The notes under the pieces: generated by a model
Seen by the model: only the letters and a program-made list of their open reading frames with translations
Database searches by the model: none
What the model was told of the DNA's origin: nothing
DNA from: Candidatus Zipacnadia bacterium
Lineage (GTDB): Bacteria > Armatimonadota > Zipacnadia > Zipacnadales > UBA5352
Direction of reading: 5' to 3'
Assembly: GCA_029821265.1 (NCBI GenBank)
Contig: JALGTR010000007.1
Location: 1 to 38,407, forward strand
DNA length: 38,407 bases
Made by a program: the position numbers and the translations under genes
In this document: positions 15,891 through 24,267 of the stretch, in pieces
How positions within the stretch are numbered: the stretch's first letter is position 1
Layout of the letters: the number at the start of each line of letters is the position of its first letter

Positions 15891-16616
15891 ATGGAACTGA
15901 CGATCGTCCACACGGCGGACCTTCACAGTCGCCTTGACGCCGAGCGCGCCGAGGCGTTGAAGTTCCTGCGGGAGAAGGTCGGCGCGCTGCTGCTCGACAG
16001 CGGTGACGCCGTGGCCGCGGGCAACATCTACGTTCGCCCGACTGAGCCGGTGCTGGAGCGTATGAACTCGGCGGGCTACCACGCGATGGCCGTGGGGAAT
16101 CGCGAGTACTTCTTCCGCCGCAGCGGGATGCTGCGCAAGACGCGGGCGGCGGATTTCACGGTCCTGTGCGCAAACCTCGTGCACGTCGGCGGCGATATGG
16201 GACACATCCTCCCGTGGACGACGCTCGAGACTACCGCCGGCACGATCGGGCTGTTCGGCCTCGCGCCGACGATGATCAGGCCGGGCAGCTTCTGGGAGCA
16301 CTTCTCGGACATGCGCTTTATCGACTGGCGGGAGGCGGCCGAGGAGGCCTGCGAGGCGCTCCGCGACGAGGTGGACTGGCTCATAGCGCTCAGCCATCGG
16401 GGGCTCGATGACGATCTCGCGCTCGCCGCCGAACATCCGGAGCTGGACATCGTGCTCGGCGGGCACAGCCACGCCAGCGGCGACCACCTCGTGGGGCCCA
16501 GGCCGACGCTGGTCTCACACGCCGGGCACCACGCACGGACAGCGGCGCTGATACGAGCCGAGCGCGGGCAGGCGGGAGGCAACCGCTTCAACTCGCAGGT
16601 CATGGAGATGGCGTGA
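15891..16616 (+). CDS. Metallophosphatase (5'-nucleotidase-type catalytic domain only)
   Basis: A 241-aa calcineurin-like metallophosphatase. Metal-ligand motifs are in order: TADLHSRL (D-x-H), LLDSGDAV (G-D), AVGNREY (where G-N-H-E/D is usual; the His position is R here), ALSHRGLDDD and VLGGHSHAS (G-H-S/T-H). The layout is that of the N-terminal domain of UshA/YfkN-like 5'-nucleotidases, but the C-terminal substrate-binding domain is absent and there is no signal peptide, so it should be cytosolic. It sits 8 nt after kdsD and overlaps coaX by 1 nt. Its substrate is unknown; a sugar phosphate of the KDO pathway is a context-based hypothesis. Confidence 0.87.
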   Translation: MELTIVHTADLHSRLDAERAEALKFLREKVGALLLDSGDAVAAGNIYVRPTEPVLERMNSAGYHAMAVGNREYFFRRSGMLRKTRAADFTVLCANLVHVGGDMGHILPWTTLETTAGTIGLFGLAPTMIRPGSFWEHFSDMRFIDWREAAEEACEALRDEVDWLIALSHRGLDDDLALAAEHPELDIVLGGHSHASGDHLVGPRPTLVSHAGHHARTAALIRAERGQAGGNRFNSQVMEMA

Positions 16617-17401
16617 TGAGCTGGCGGCTCTACGCAGATGTCGGCAATACGGCGCTGAAGTGGGCGGCCCACGACGGAGAGGGCTGGCTCGCGGACGGCC
16701 GGGTTGCGCTGACGCAGCTTGGCACGCACACACTCGCCGAGGAGCTGCTCGCGAGTGGTCTGCGGCCCGAGGCCTGCGACGGCGCCGCCCTGGTCATCAG
16801 CAGACCCTCGGCGGCGGAGGACGCACTTGCGGCAGTTGCCGGCGCGACGGGCGTGAAGGCGGCTGTGCTCGGCGAAGAGTTGCAGTGTGAGATCGCAACA
16901 GAGTACTACGATCCGTCGGAGATAGGACGTGACCGACTGGCGGCCTGCGAGGGTGCGCTGGCCCTGCACGGCGCTCCGGCGATCGTGTTGACGCTCGGCA
17001 CCTGCCTCACGGCCCAGGCGCTGGATGCGACGGGAACGCTGGTTGGCGGCGTGATCGCCGCGGGCCTTCAGGCGCAGGTGGCCGGGATCACCCGGCTGGT
17101 CCCGCATCTCGCTGAGCCGGTGGACAAAGCTCTGGCGAACCTGCAGGCCGGCGGGGAGCTGCCTGAGGCCGGTCGCTCGACCGTGGAGAACCTGGTGCTC
17201 GGGCTGGTCAGCGCGCTACGCGGAGGCGTCGCGGAGATGACCGGGCGCATGGCCGAGGTGCTCGGGGGCGAGGCGCCCACGATCGCCACTGGCGGCGATC
17301 TGTCGTTGGCACAGAGCATGGGAGTCGCGTTCGATTACGTCGAACCACTTCTCGTACTCGAAGGGCTGAGAGCGGTTGACGAGCGGTTGCGCGGGCGCTA
17401 A
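16616..17401 (+). CDS. coaX: Type III pantothenate kinase (divergent)
   Basis: A 261-aa ASKHA-fold kinase matching CoaX, which phosphorylates pantothenate in the first step of coenzyme A synthesis. Family motifs: YADVGNTALKW (P-loop with catalytic Asp), YDPSEIGRDRLAACEGA (G-x-D-R), GGVIAAGLQAQVAGI, STVENLVLGL and ATGGDLSLA. One oddity: the central motif usually reads D-x-G-T-A, but here it is LTLGTCLT, so the Asp that helps bind metal is replaced by Thr. ATG 16616 shares one base with the upstream stop. The next gene overlaps by 26 bp. Confidence 0.83.
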   Translation: MSWRLYADVGNTALKWAAHDGEGWLADGRVALTQLGTHTLAEELLASGLRPEACDGAALVISRPSAAEDALAAVAGATGVKAAVLGEELQCEIATEYYDPSEIGRDRLAACEGALALHGAPAIVLTLGTCLTAQALDATGTLVGGVIAAGLQAQVAGITRLVPHLAEPVDKALANLQAGGELPEAGRSTVENLVLGLVSALRGGVAEMTGRMAEVLGGEAPTIATGGDLSLAQSMGVAFDYVEPLLVLEGLRAVDERLRGR

Positions 17402-18434
17402 GAATCTGGCCGAGCCGCTGCGCATCGGCGATGTGGTGGTTGACCCGCCGCTGGTGCTCGGGCCGATGGCCGGCACGACCAACCGCGTCTACCGCCTGCT
17501 GTGCCGGCGCGGCGGGGCCGGTCTGGTCAGCGCCGAGATGGTGTCAATCAATGCGCTCGCGCAGGGCAATGAGCGGAGCCTCCGGATGCTCGAGGTGTGG
17601 GAGCAGGAGCGTCCGGTGTCGATGCAGCTCTTTGGCTCCGATCCGAAGATGATGCGCGAGACCGTCGGCCAGGCGGTCGAGGCGGGCGCTGACATCGTTG
17701 ACATCAACATGGGTTGCTCGGTGCCGAAGATTCGGCGCAACGGCGCCGGCGTCGCGCTGATGTCCGAGCCTGATCGAGCCGCGGCGCTGACGGCGGCAGC
17801 AGTCGAGAGTTCGAGCGTCCCTGTGACGGTGAAGATCCGCTCAGGCATGACGGTCGATGACCGGAGCTACGTAGAGCTCGCCCGCCGGCTGCAGGACGCC
17901 GGCGCTGCCGCGATTACTGTGCACTGGCGAGCCGCGTCGCAGAAGTTCAAGGGCGAGGCGAACTGGGAGCCGATTGCGCGGGTCGTTGAGGCGCTGGATG
18001 TGCCGGTGATCGGAAACGGGGATGTTGTCGATCCGCAGGACGCGCCGCGGATGGTGCGGGAGACCGGATGCGATGCGGTCATGATCGCGCGTGGGGCGTG
18101 GGGCAGACCGTGGTTCTTCGGCCAGGCGGCCGCAGCGTTGCGTGGCGAGCCCGTGCCGCCGGATCCGGACATTGCCGGTCGTCTCGGTGTGGCGCTGCTG
18201 CACGCGCAGATGCTCGTCACCGAGATCGGCGAGCGGATGGCGATGCATCAGATGCGGGCGCAGCTCCATCAGTACGTACGCGGGCTGCCGTGCGCGCGGA
18301 TCTTCCGACAGGACGCGAATCGCATCACGACGCTTGCGCAGCTTCGCGAGCTGATCGAGCGCCATGTGGCCACGATCCGGACCGCTCGCGACGACGAACC
18401 GATCGACAGGCAGGTCTACGCGGGGATGGCCTGA
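17376..18434 (+). CDS. dusB: tRNA-dihydrouridine synthase (DusB-like)
   Basis: A 352-aa FMN-dependent enzyme that reduces uridine to dihydrouridine in tRNA D-loops. It has the Dus barrel start LVLGPMAGTTNRVYRLLC, SMQLFGSDPKMM, DINMGCSVPKIRRNGAGVALM with the catalytic Cys (the usual CP is CS here), KIRSGM, ITVHWRAASQKFKGEANW and VIGNGDVVDPQDA, then a helical tRNA-binding C-terminus. TTG 17376 is the only workable start and lies 26 bp inside coaX. DusB is often linked to other housekeeping genes; here it stands between coaX and the AAR-like module. The subfamily is assigned from overall resemblance. Confidence 0.92.
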   Translation: MTSGCAGAKNLAEPLRIGDVVVDPPLVLGPMAGTTNRVYRLLCRRGGAGLVSAEMVSINALAQGNERSLRMLEVWEQERPVSMQLFGSDPKMMRETVGQAVEAGADIVDINMGCSVPKIRRNGAGVALMSEPDRAAALTAAAVESSSVPVTVKIRSGMTVDDRSYVELARRLQDAGAAAITVHWRAASQKFKGEANWEPIARVVEALDVPVIGNGDVVDPQDAPRMVRETGCDAVMIARGAWGRPWFFGQAAAALRGEPVPPDPDIAGRLGVALLHAQMLVTEIGERMAMHQMRAQLHQYVRGLPCARIFRQDANRITTLAQLRELIERHVATIRTARDDEPIDRQVYAGMA

Positions 18435-18444
18435 TGGAGGCGCC

Positions 18445-19371
18445 ATGAAACACGTACTGAGCATAAGCCTGGGCTCATCCTCGCGGGATAAGACCGCTGA
18501 GGCGGAGCTGCTCGGCGAGCGGTTCATCATCGAGCGTCGCGGCACGGACGGCTCGCTCGCGACCTTCGAGCGGCTGATGACCGAGAACGATGGCAGGGTC
18601 GACTGCCTGTGCGTGGGCGGAGCGAACCTCGGGCTGCACTGTGCGGGTAAGTTCTATCGCTTCCGAGAGATCGCGCGAGCCACGCGCAACGTCAGGCAGA
18701 CACCACTGGTGGATGGGGCGGGCGTGAAAAACTCGCTCGAGCGGCGAACCGTGCACTGGCTGCAGGAGCGAAGTGTCGTGGACTTCAGGACGAGCACCGT
18801 CCTGGTCGCGTGCGGAATGGACCGCTTCGGGATGGCTGAGACGCTCGACGAGCTGGGCGCCAACTGCATCTTCGGCGACCTGATGTTCAACGTCGCTGTC
18901 CCGGTAGTGATCCCGTCCCTCCCGGCGCTGCAGGGCATCGGAGGGATGCTGCTGCCGCTCGTGGTGCAGCTTCCCTTCGAGTGGCTCTATCCCACCGGCG
19001 AGAGGCAGGACGAGATCATTCCGAGGTTCCATCATGCGTGGGAATGGGCGGACATCATCGTCGGGGACTTTCTGATCATCCGACGCTACATGCCCGACGA
19101 CCTGAGCGGGAAGGTCATCGTCACGAACACCACGACCGAGCAGGATGTTGCCGAGCTGCGTCGCCGCGGGGTGCGACTGCTGGTCACGAGCACGCCGGTC
19201 CTGGACGGGCGGGCGTTCGCGACCAACGTGCTCGAGGGCATCTTCGTGTGCCTGCTGGGCCGTCCGGCGGCCGAGCTGGGGCCGGAGGACTACCTCGGCC
19301 TCGCCGACAGGCTGGGCTGGGAGCCGACTGTCAGGGATCTGACGGAGCCCGCTGAGGAGGGGACTCTTTGA
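18445..19371 (+). CDS. Conserved protein, often annotated quinate 5-dehydrogenase-like; partner of AAR-like reductase
   Basis: A 308-aa protein. I recall close relatives being labelled quinate 5-dehydrogenase in Thermus, Chloroflexi and Firmicutes genomes, without support that I know of. Family-like segments are VLSISLGSSSRDKTAEAELLGERFIIERRGTDG, PLVDGAGVKNSLERRTVHWL, GMDRFGMAETLDELGANCIFGDLMF, FEWLYPTGERQ, DIIVGDFLIIRRYMPDDLSGKVIVTNTTTEQDV and DGRAFATNVLEG. I see no canonical Rossmann GxGxxG loop, so dehydrogenase activity is doubtful. ATG 18445 follows GGAGG. Its stop overlaps the next start by 4 bp, indicating strict coupling. Function unknown. Confidence 0.78.
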   Translation: MKHVLSISLGSSSRDKTAEAELLGERFIIERRGTDGSLATFERLMTENDGRVDCLCVGGANLGLHCAGKFYRFREIARATRNVRQTPLVDGAGVKNSLERRTVHWLQERSVVDFRTSTVLVACGMDRFGMAETLDELGANCIFGDLMFNVAVPVVIPSLPALQGIGGMLLPLVVQLPFEWLYPTGERQDEIIPRFHHAWEWADIIVGDFLIIRRYMPDDLSGKVIVTNTTTEQDVAELRRRGVRLLVTSTPVLDGRAFATNVLEGIFVCLLGRPAAELGPEDYLGLADRLGWEPTVRDLTEPAEEGTL

Positions 19372-20450
19372 CACGTTTCGCTTTCATCATACATCCGTTG
19401 AGCACCGCGGACGTGGCGCGGAAGTATCCGTTCGCCCGCTACCTGCCTGACTGCCTGGTCGAGGCCGCGATGGCCCGCACGCCCTCGAAGATCGTCAGCG
19501 AGATCACCGGCGTTCGCTCGCCCACCGGGGCCGAGACTGCCGGCTGGTTCGTTGGCTGCCCGCTGTCATCGCGCCAGCTCGCCGAGTGGCCGCCTGAGCG
19601 CACCATCCCGAGGGTCATCGAGGCGGCGCGCGTCGCCGAGGCGCTTGGCGCGGAGATCGTCGGTCTGGGCGCCTTCACCGCGATCGTAGGGGACGGCGGG
19701 CGTGAGGTCGCGGAGGCGGTCGAGATCGGCGTCACGACCGGTAACAGCTACACTGTCGCGACGGCGGTGCAGGGCACGCTGGAAGCTGCACGGCTGATGG
19801 AGATCGACGTCAGTTCGGCGACCGCCGCAGTCCTCGGCGCGACCGGATCCATCGGGCGCGTCTGCGCCCACCTCCTTGCCGACTCCGTCGCGCGCATCAT
19901 CGTCATCGGGCGCCGCGAGGAGGCGCTGCAGACTCTCCTGCGGGAGCTTTCGGGGTCGCGGGCTGAGGTCATCGCCAGCACCGACACGGCGGCGTCGCTT
20001 CCCGAGGCGGAGCTGGTGGTGACGGTCACCAGCGCGCTCGACACCGTCGTTGAGCCCGAGATGCTCCGCTCCGGCTCCGTCGTCTGTGACGTGGCCCGTC
20101 CGCGCGACGTCTCCGGTCGCGTCGCTCGCGAGCGCGACGACGTGCTGGTGATCGAGGGCGGGGCGGTCGCGATCCCTGGTGACGTCAACTTTAACTTCAA
20201 CTTCGGCTTTCCGCCGGGCACAGCCTACGCCTGCATGGCCGAGACCATGATCCTCGCGCTCGAGGGTATGACCGAGGACTACTCCATCGGCAAGCGGCTT
20301 GAACTCGAGCGCGTGCGTGAGAGCTCCGGGCTCGCCGTCAGACACGGGTTTGGCCTCGCGGGCTTCCGCAGCTTCGAGCGGACGCTCTCGGATGAGGACA
20401 TCAATAGAATCAGACAACGCGCGTCGGAGACGGCGAATGCCTCCGCGTGA
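19368..20450 (+). CDS. Acyl-ACP-reductase-like (AAR-like) Rossmann protein
   Basis: A 360-aa protein that resembles cyanobacterial long-chain acyl-ACP reductase. It has the same layout: an N-terminal FAFIIHPLSTADVARKY (AAR: FGLIGHLTS), LGAEIVGLGAFTAIV, TTGNSYTVATAVQG (AAR: TTGNTHTA), a Rossmann loop VLGATGSIGRVCAHLL (residues about 157-163), and AYACMAETMILALEG with Cys289 in the place of the AAR active-site Cys. Many such proteins are loosely annotated as shikimate dehydrogenase. A thioester reductase acting on acyl-ACP or acyl-CoA is the inferred role. No aldehyde-deformylating oxygenase is present, so alkane synthesis is not implied. TTG 19368 overlaps the preceding stop by 4 bp. Confidence 0.75.
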   Translation: MTRFAFIIHPLSTADVARKYPFARYLPDCLVEAAMARTPSKIVSEITGVRSPTGAETAGWFVGCPLSSRQLAEWPPERTIPRVIEAARVAEALGAEIVGLGAFTAIVGDGGREVAEAVEIGVTTGNSYTVATAVQGTLEAARLMEIDVSSATAAVLGATGSIGRVCAHLLADSVARIIVIGRREEALQTLLRELSGSRAEVIASTDTAASLPEAELVVTVTSALDTVVEPEMLRSGSVVCDVARPRDVSGRVARERDDVLVIEGGAVAIPGDVNFNFNFGFPPGTAYACMAETMILALEGMTEDYSIGKRLELERVRESSGLAVRHGFGLAGFRSFERTLSDEDINRIRQRASETANASA

Positions 20451-20486
20451 GGCCACGCTTCGGCGCTTCGACGAAAGGACAGACAG

Positions 20487-21956
<1,470 letters not shown>

Positions 21957-21988
21957 TCGCCGCCCGCCACACAATCCTGGAGTGAGCC

Positions 21989-22882
21989 ATGCAGAAGATC
22001 GCGTCCCTCCTGCGCTGCATGCGGCCATGGCAGTACACCAAGAACCTGCTCGTCTTCGCGGCCGTCATCTTCGCAGGTCGGCTGGGGGACGGGGAGGCGG
22101 TTGTGCGTACGGTCGAGGCCTTCATCCTCTTCTGCATGGTCTCCAGCTCGGTCTACCTGATCAACGACGTCCGCGATGTCGAGGAGGATCGCCAGCACCC
22201 CGAGAAACGCAACCGGCCCATCGCCTGTGGCGATCTGCCGGTCCCGACGGCCATCACGGCGGCCGCAGTCCTGGCTGTGGTCGGCATCGGGGCGTCGTTT
22301 GCGATCAACCTCGGCCTCGGCGCGGCTGTGGCGGGCTACTTCGCGCTGCAGATGCTCTATCAGGCCGCGCTGAAGGAGCTGGTGATCCTCGACATCTTCG
22401 CGATCGCCGGTGGCTTCCTGCTAAGAGCGGTCGCCGGCGCCGAGGCCATCGAAGTGGTCATCTCCCCCTGGCTGCTGATCTGTACGCTGCTGCTTGCGCT
22501 CTTTCTGGGGGCGGCGAAACGTCGGGGGGAGATCCTGCTGCTCGAGGACGGCGCTGCCAACCATCGGCCCGCCCTGCGCAAGTACTCCGTCGAGATGCTC
22601 GACCAGCTTATTGCCGTGCTGGCCGCCTCCACGCTCATGTCCTACTGCCTCTACACGATCTCGGAGCGCACGGTGCGCGAGATCGGCAGCACGCGGCTGT
22701 TGTACACCATCCCGTTCGTAATCTACGGGCTCTTCCGTTACTTCTACCTCATGCACCGGAAGGGTGCCGGAGGCGCTCCCGACCGCACCCTCCTGCAGGA
22801 CAGGCCGCTCCTGCTGAACGTTGCCCTTTACGCGCTGACGGCCGCCGCGATCATCTACTACGCGCCCAACCACGGCCCCTGA
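21989..22882 (+). CDS. UbiA-family prenyltransferase (decaprenyl-phosphate phosphoribosyltransferase-like)
   Basis: A 297-aa integral membrane protein with about eight to nine helices. MRPWQYTKNLLVF at the N-terminus, the first Asp motif SVYLINDVRDVEEDRQHPEKRNRPIACG (N-D-x-x-D-x-x-x-D) and the GGFLLRAVAGAEAI/LLLALFLGAAKRRGE region match the DPPR-synthase branch of UbiA (Rv3806c-like), which attaches phosphoribose to polyprenyl phosphate. In mycobacteria that feeds arabinan synthesis; here it may feed another glycan. Its stop is only 6 nt from the stop of the convergent activase gene, leaving no room for a separate terminator. Confidence 0.87.
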   Translation: MQKIASLLRCMRPWQYTKNLLVFAAVIFAGRLGDGEAVVRTVEAFILFCMVSSSVYLINDVRDVEEDRQHPEKRNRPIACGDLPVPTAITAAAVLAVVGIGASFAINLGLGAAVAGYFALQMLYQAALKELVILDIFAIAGGFLLRAVAGAEAIEVVISPWLLICTLLLALFLGAAKRRGEILLLEDGAANHRPALRKYSVEMLDQLIAVLAASTLMSYCLYTISERTVREIGSTRLLYTIPFVIYGLFRYFYLMHRKGAGGAPDRTLLQDRPLLLNVALYALTAAAIIYYAPNHGP

Positions 22883-22888
22883 GCCCGC

Positions 22889-23782
22889 TCAGTCGGGCCA
22901 CTGACCCACGCCCGCGTCCCGAAGCCGCTCGCGCAAGGCCTCGACGTGCTCGTCCTCAGGCTCGTTGGCCTCGAACTCAGGGCGTGTTATGCCCAGCGCC
23001 GCGAACTTTCCGCCGCCGAGACGATGGTATGGCAGAAGCTCAACAGGCGCGTCGATCTCCAGCGCCAGCTCGGCCAGCCCATCGACCTCCGCGGGACTGT
23101 CGTTGTGGCCCGGAATCAGCGGCACTCGCAGGACGATCTCGGCGCCGCTGTCGGCCAGCCGCCGCAGGTTCGCCAGAATCTTCTCGTTCCCGCTGCCGGT
23201 CATCGCCCTGTGGCGCTCCGGGTCGAGGGCCTTCACGTCGTAGAGGAACAGATCGGTCAGCTCCGCCGCCTGCTCCAGCGTCTGCCACGGCACCGCGCCC
23301 GAGGTGTCCACGGCCGTGTGCAGTCCTTCATCTCTCGCCAGCCGCAAGAGCTCCAGCGCAAACCGCGGCTGCATCAGCGGCTCGCCGCCCGACAGGGTCA
23401 TCCCGCCACCGGAGGTCTCGTAGAACGTGCGGTCGCGCAGGACCTCGTCGATGACCTCCTCGGCGGTGACCTCGCGGCCTTCGATGACCAGCGCCTCGGC
23501 GACGCATGCCTCTGCGCAGGCTCCACAGACCACGCACAGTTCGCGGTTGATCCTCGGCCCCCATTCGGTCAGCTGCACTGCGCCATGCTCGCAGGTGCGT
23601 ATGCAGGCCTCGCAGCCGATGCACTGCCGAGGGAAGCACGCCAGTTGCGGCTCAGTGACCCACGATTCGGGGTTGTGGCACCACCTGCAGCGCAGCGGAC
23701 AGCCCTTGAGGAAGACGGTGGTGCGGATTCCGGGGCCGTCGTGGACCGCGAAGCGCTTGATGTCGAAGATGATCCCGGTCAT
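22889..23782 (-). CDS. Glycyl-radical enzyme activating protein (PflA-like, with ferredoxin insert)
   Basis: A 297-aa radical SAM activase that installs the glycyl radical on a partner enzyme in anaerobes. The SAM-cluster motif is GCPLRCRWCHNPES (CX3CX2C). It is followed by a two-cluster ferredoxin-like insert (CIGCEACIRTC, CVVCGACAEAC), which marks the branch that serves alternative glycyl-radical enzymes rather than pyruvate formate-lyase. GGGMTLSGGEPLMQ and LLPYHRLGGGKF are also typical. No glycyl-radical enzyme gene lies in the window. The start at 23782 has no Shine-Dalgarno, but a good promoter places the transcript start 3-4 nt upstream, suggesting a leaderless message. Confidence 0.92.
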   Translation of the reverse strand: MTGIIFDIKRFAVHDGPGIRTTVFLKGCPLRCRWCHNPESWVTEPQLACFPRQCIGCEACIRTCEHGAVQLTEWGPRINRELCVVCGACAEACVAEALVIEGREVTAEEVIDEVLRDRTFYETSGGGMTLSGGEPLMQPRFALELLRLARDEGLHTAVDTSGAVPWQTLEQAAELTDLFLYDVKALDPERHRAMTGSGNEKILANLRRLADSGAEIVLRVPLIPGHNDSPAEVDGLAELALEIDAPVELLPYHRLGGGKFAALGITRPEFEANEPEDEHVEALRERLRDAGVGQWPD

Positions 23783-23791
23783 GATGCGCGC

Positions 23792-23820
23792 ATGGTACCT
23801 CTCGACGCAGGTGCTGTCAA
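23792..23820 (-). promoter_or_regulatory. Sigma70-type promoter of the activase gene
   Basis: On the minus strand: TTGACA (23815-23820), a 17-nt spacer and TACCAT (23792-23797). The -35 is perfect and the -10 has four of six matches. The predicted transcript start is near 23785, almost at the start codon 23782. Confidence 0.6.
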
Positions 23821-23830
23821 CGCACGGTAG

Positions 23831-23863
23831 CAGGGGCGCGAGCCGGGTAGTCTCGCGCCCCTG
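23831..23863. repeat. Perfect 12-bp stem hairpin in the divergent spacer
   Basis: CAGGGGCGCGAG - 9-nt loop - CTCGCGCCCCTG. It lies upstream of both divergent genes, so it is not an ordinary terminator for either. It is similar in stem sequence to the hairpin at 36578-36607. Confidence 0.6.
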
Positions 23864-23918
23864 CCGTTCCGTGACTGCCGATCGGCGTCACGTCCTCGGC
23901 GCTCGGGGAGGGGGAGAT

Positions 23919-23943
23919 GCGAACGTCTTCCCGGGACGTTCGC
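23919..23943. repeat. Inverted repeat GCGAACGTC-N7-GACGTTCGC
   Basis: Perfect 9-bp dyad with a 7-nt loop in the 485-bp divergent spacer. Its centre spacing of just over two helical turns also fits a dimeric regulator site. It could be an operator or part of a structured RNA. Confidence 0.5.
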
Positions 23944-23964
23944 GTATCTGCCCGGCGCCGCCTG

Positions 23965-24012
23965 CGACCACCTTCGCCGGTGCCTATGGCCGGCGGACCC
24001 CAAAGGTGGTCG
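23965..24012. repeat. Nested hairpin, 10 bp plus 6 bp
   Basis: Outer stem CGACCACCTT/AAGGTGGTCG (23965-23974 with 24003-24012) and inner stem CGCCGG/CCGGCG (23975-23980 with 23990-23995), separated on one side only by the 7-nt bulge 23996-24002. The rest of the 23783-24267 spacer holds another 6-bp hairpin (24047-24074), a palindrome and the two promoters; no protein-coding frame is convincing there. Confidence 0.55.
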
Positions 24013-24184
24013 GAGATCGCGTCAAATCCTCACTCCACCGGGCATCCGCATCGGGCCGCTCGTCGTCAGATGCGTCTGTGAGCGTCCCGGAGACCGCTCT
24101 GGGCCTCGCGCGTCGATCGGTCCGCCGGGCCTTCCACACAGGTCATCGGGACGTCTGCGCCATCACTTAAGCTCTCGCCGCAGC

Positions 24185-24196
24185 CGTTACGTAACG
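24185..24196. promoter_or_regulatory. 12-bp palindrome upstream of rlmN promoter
   Basis: CGTTACGTAACG is a perfect palindrome 33 nt upstream of the -35 box of the rlmN promoter; a candidate activator or repressor site. Confidence 0.4.
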
Positions 24197-24229
24197 TTCC
24201 GGCCCCCCGCGTCGGCCCGCGTTTTCCGC

Positions 24230-24258
24230 TTGCCATCACGCTGCGAAGCGCGTACACT
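24230..24258 (+). promoter_or_regulatory. Sigma70-type promoter of rlmN
   Basis: TTGCCA (24230-24235), a 17-nt spacer and TACACT (24253-24258). The predicted start point is about 24264-24266, 2-4 nt before ATG 24268. There is no Shine-Dalgarno, so the message is predicted to be leaderless. Confidence 0.65.
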
Positions 24259-24267
24259 TTAGATACC

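Noticed and set aside
14388-16487. Long minus-strand frame (699 aa) opposite kdsA, kdsD and the metallophosphatase
   Set aside because: Shadow of certain genes; Ser/Arg/Pro-rich translation.
22176-23454. Plus-strand frames in the UbiA/activase region (including a 490-aa frame from 21982)
   Set aside because: Out-of-frame, Arg/Pro/Ala-rich; both real genes here have strong family motifs.
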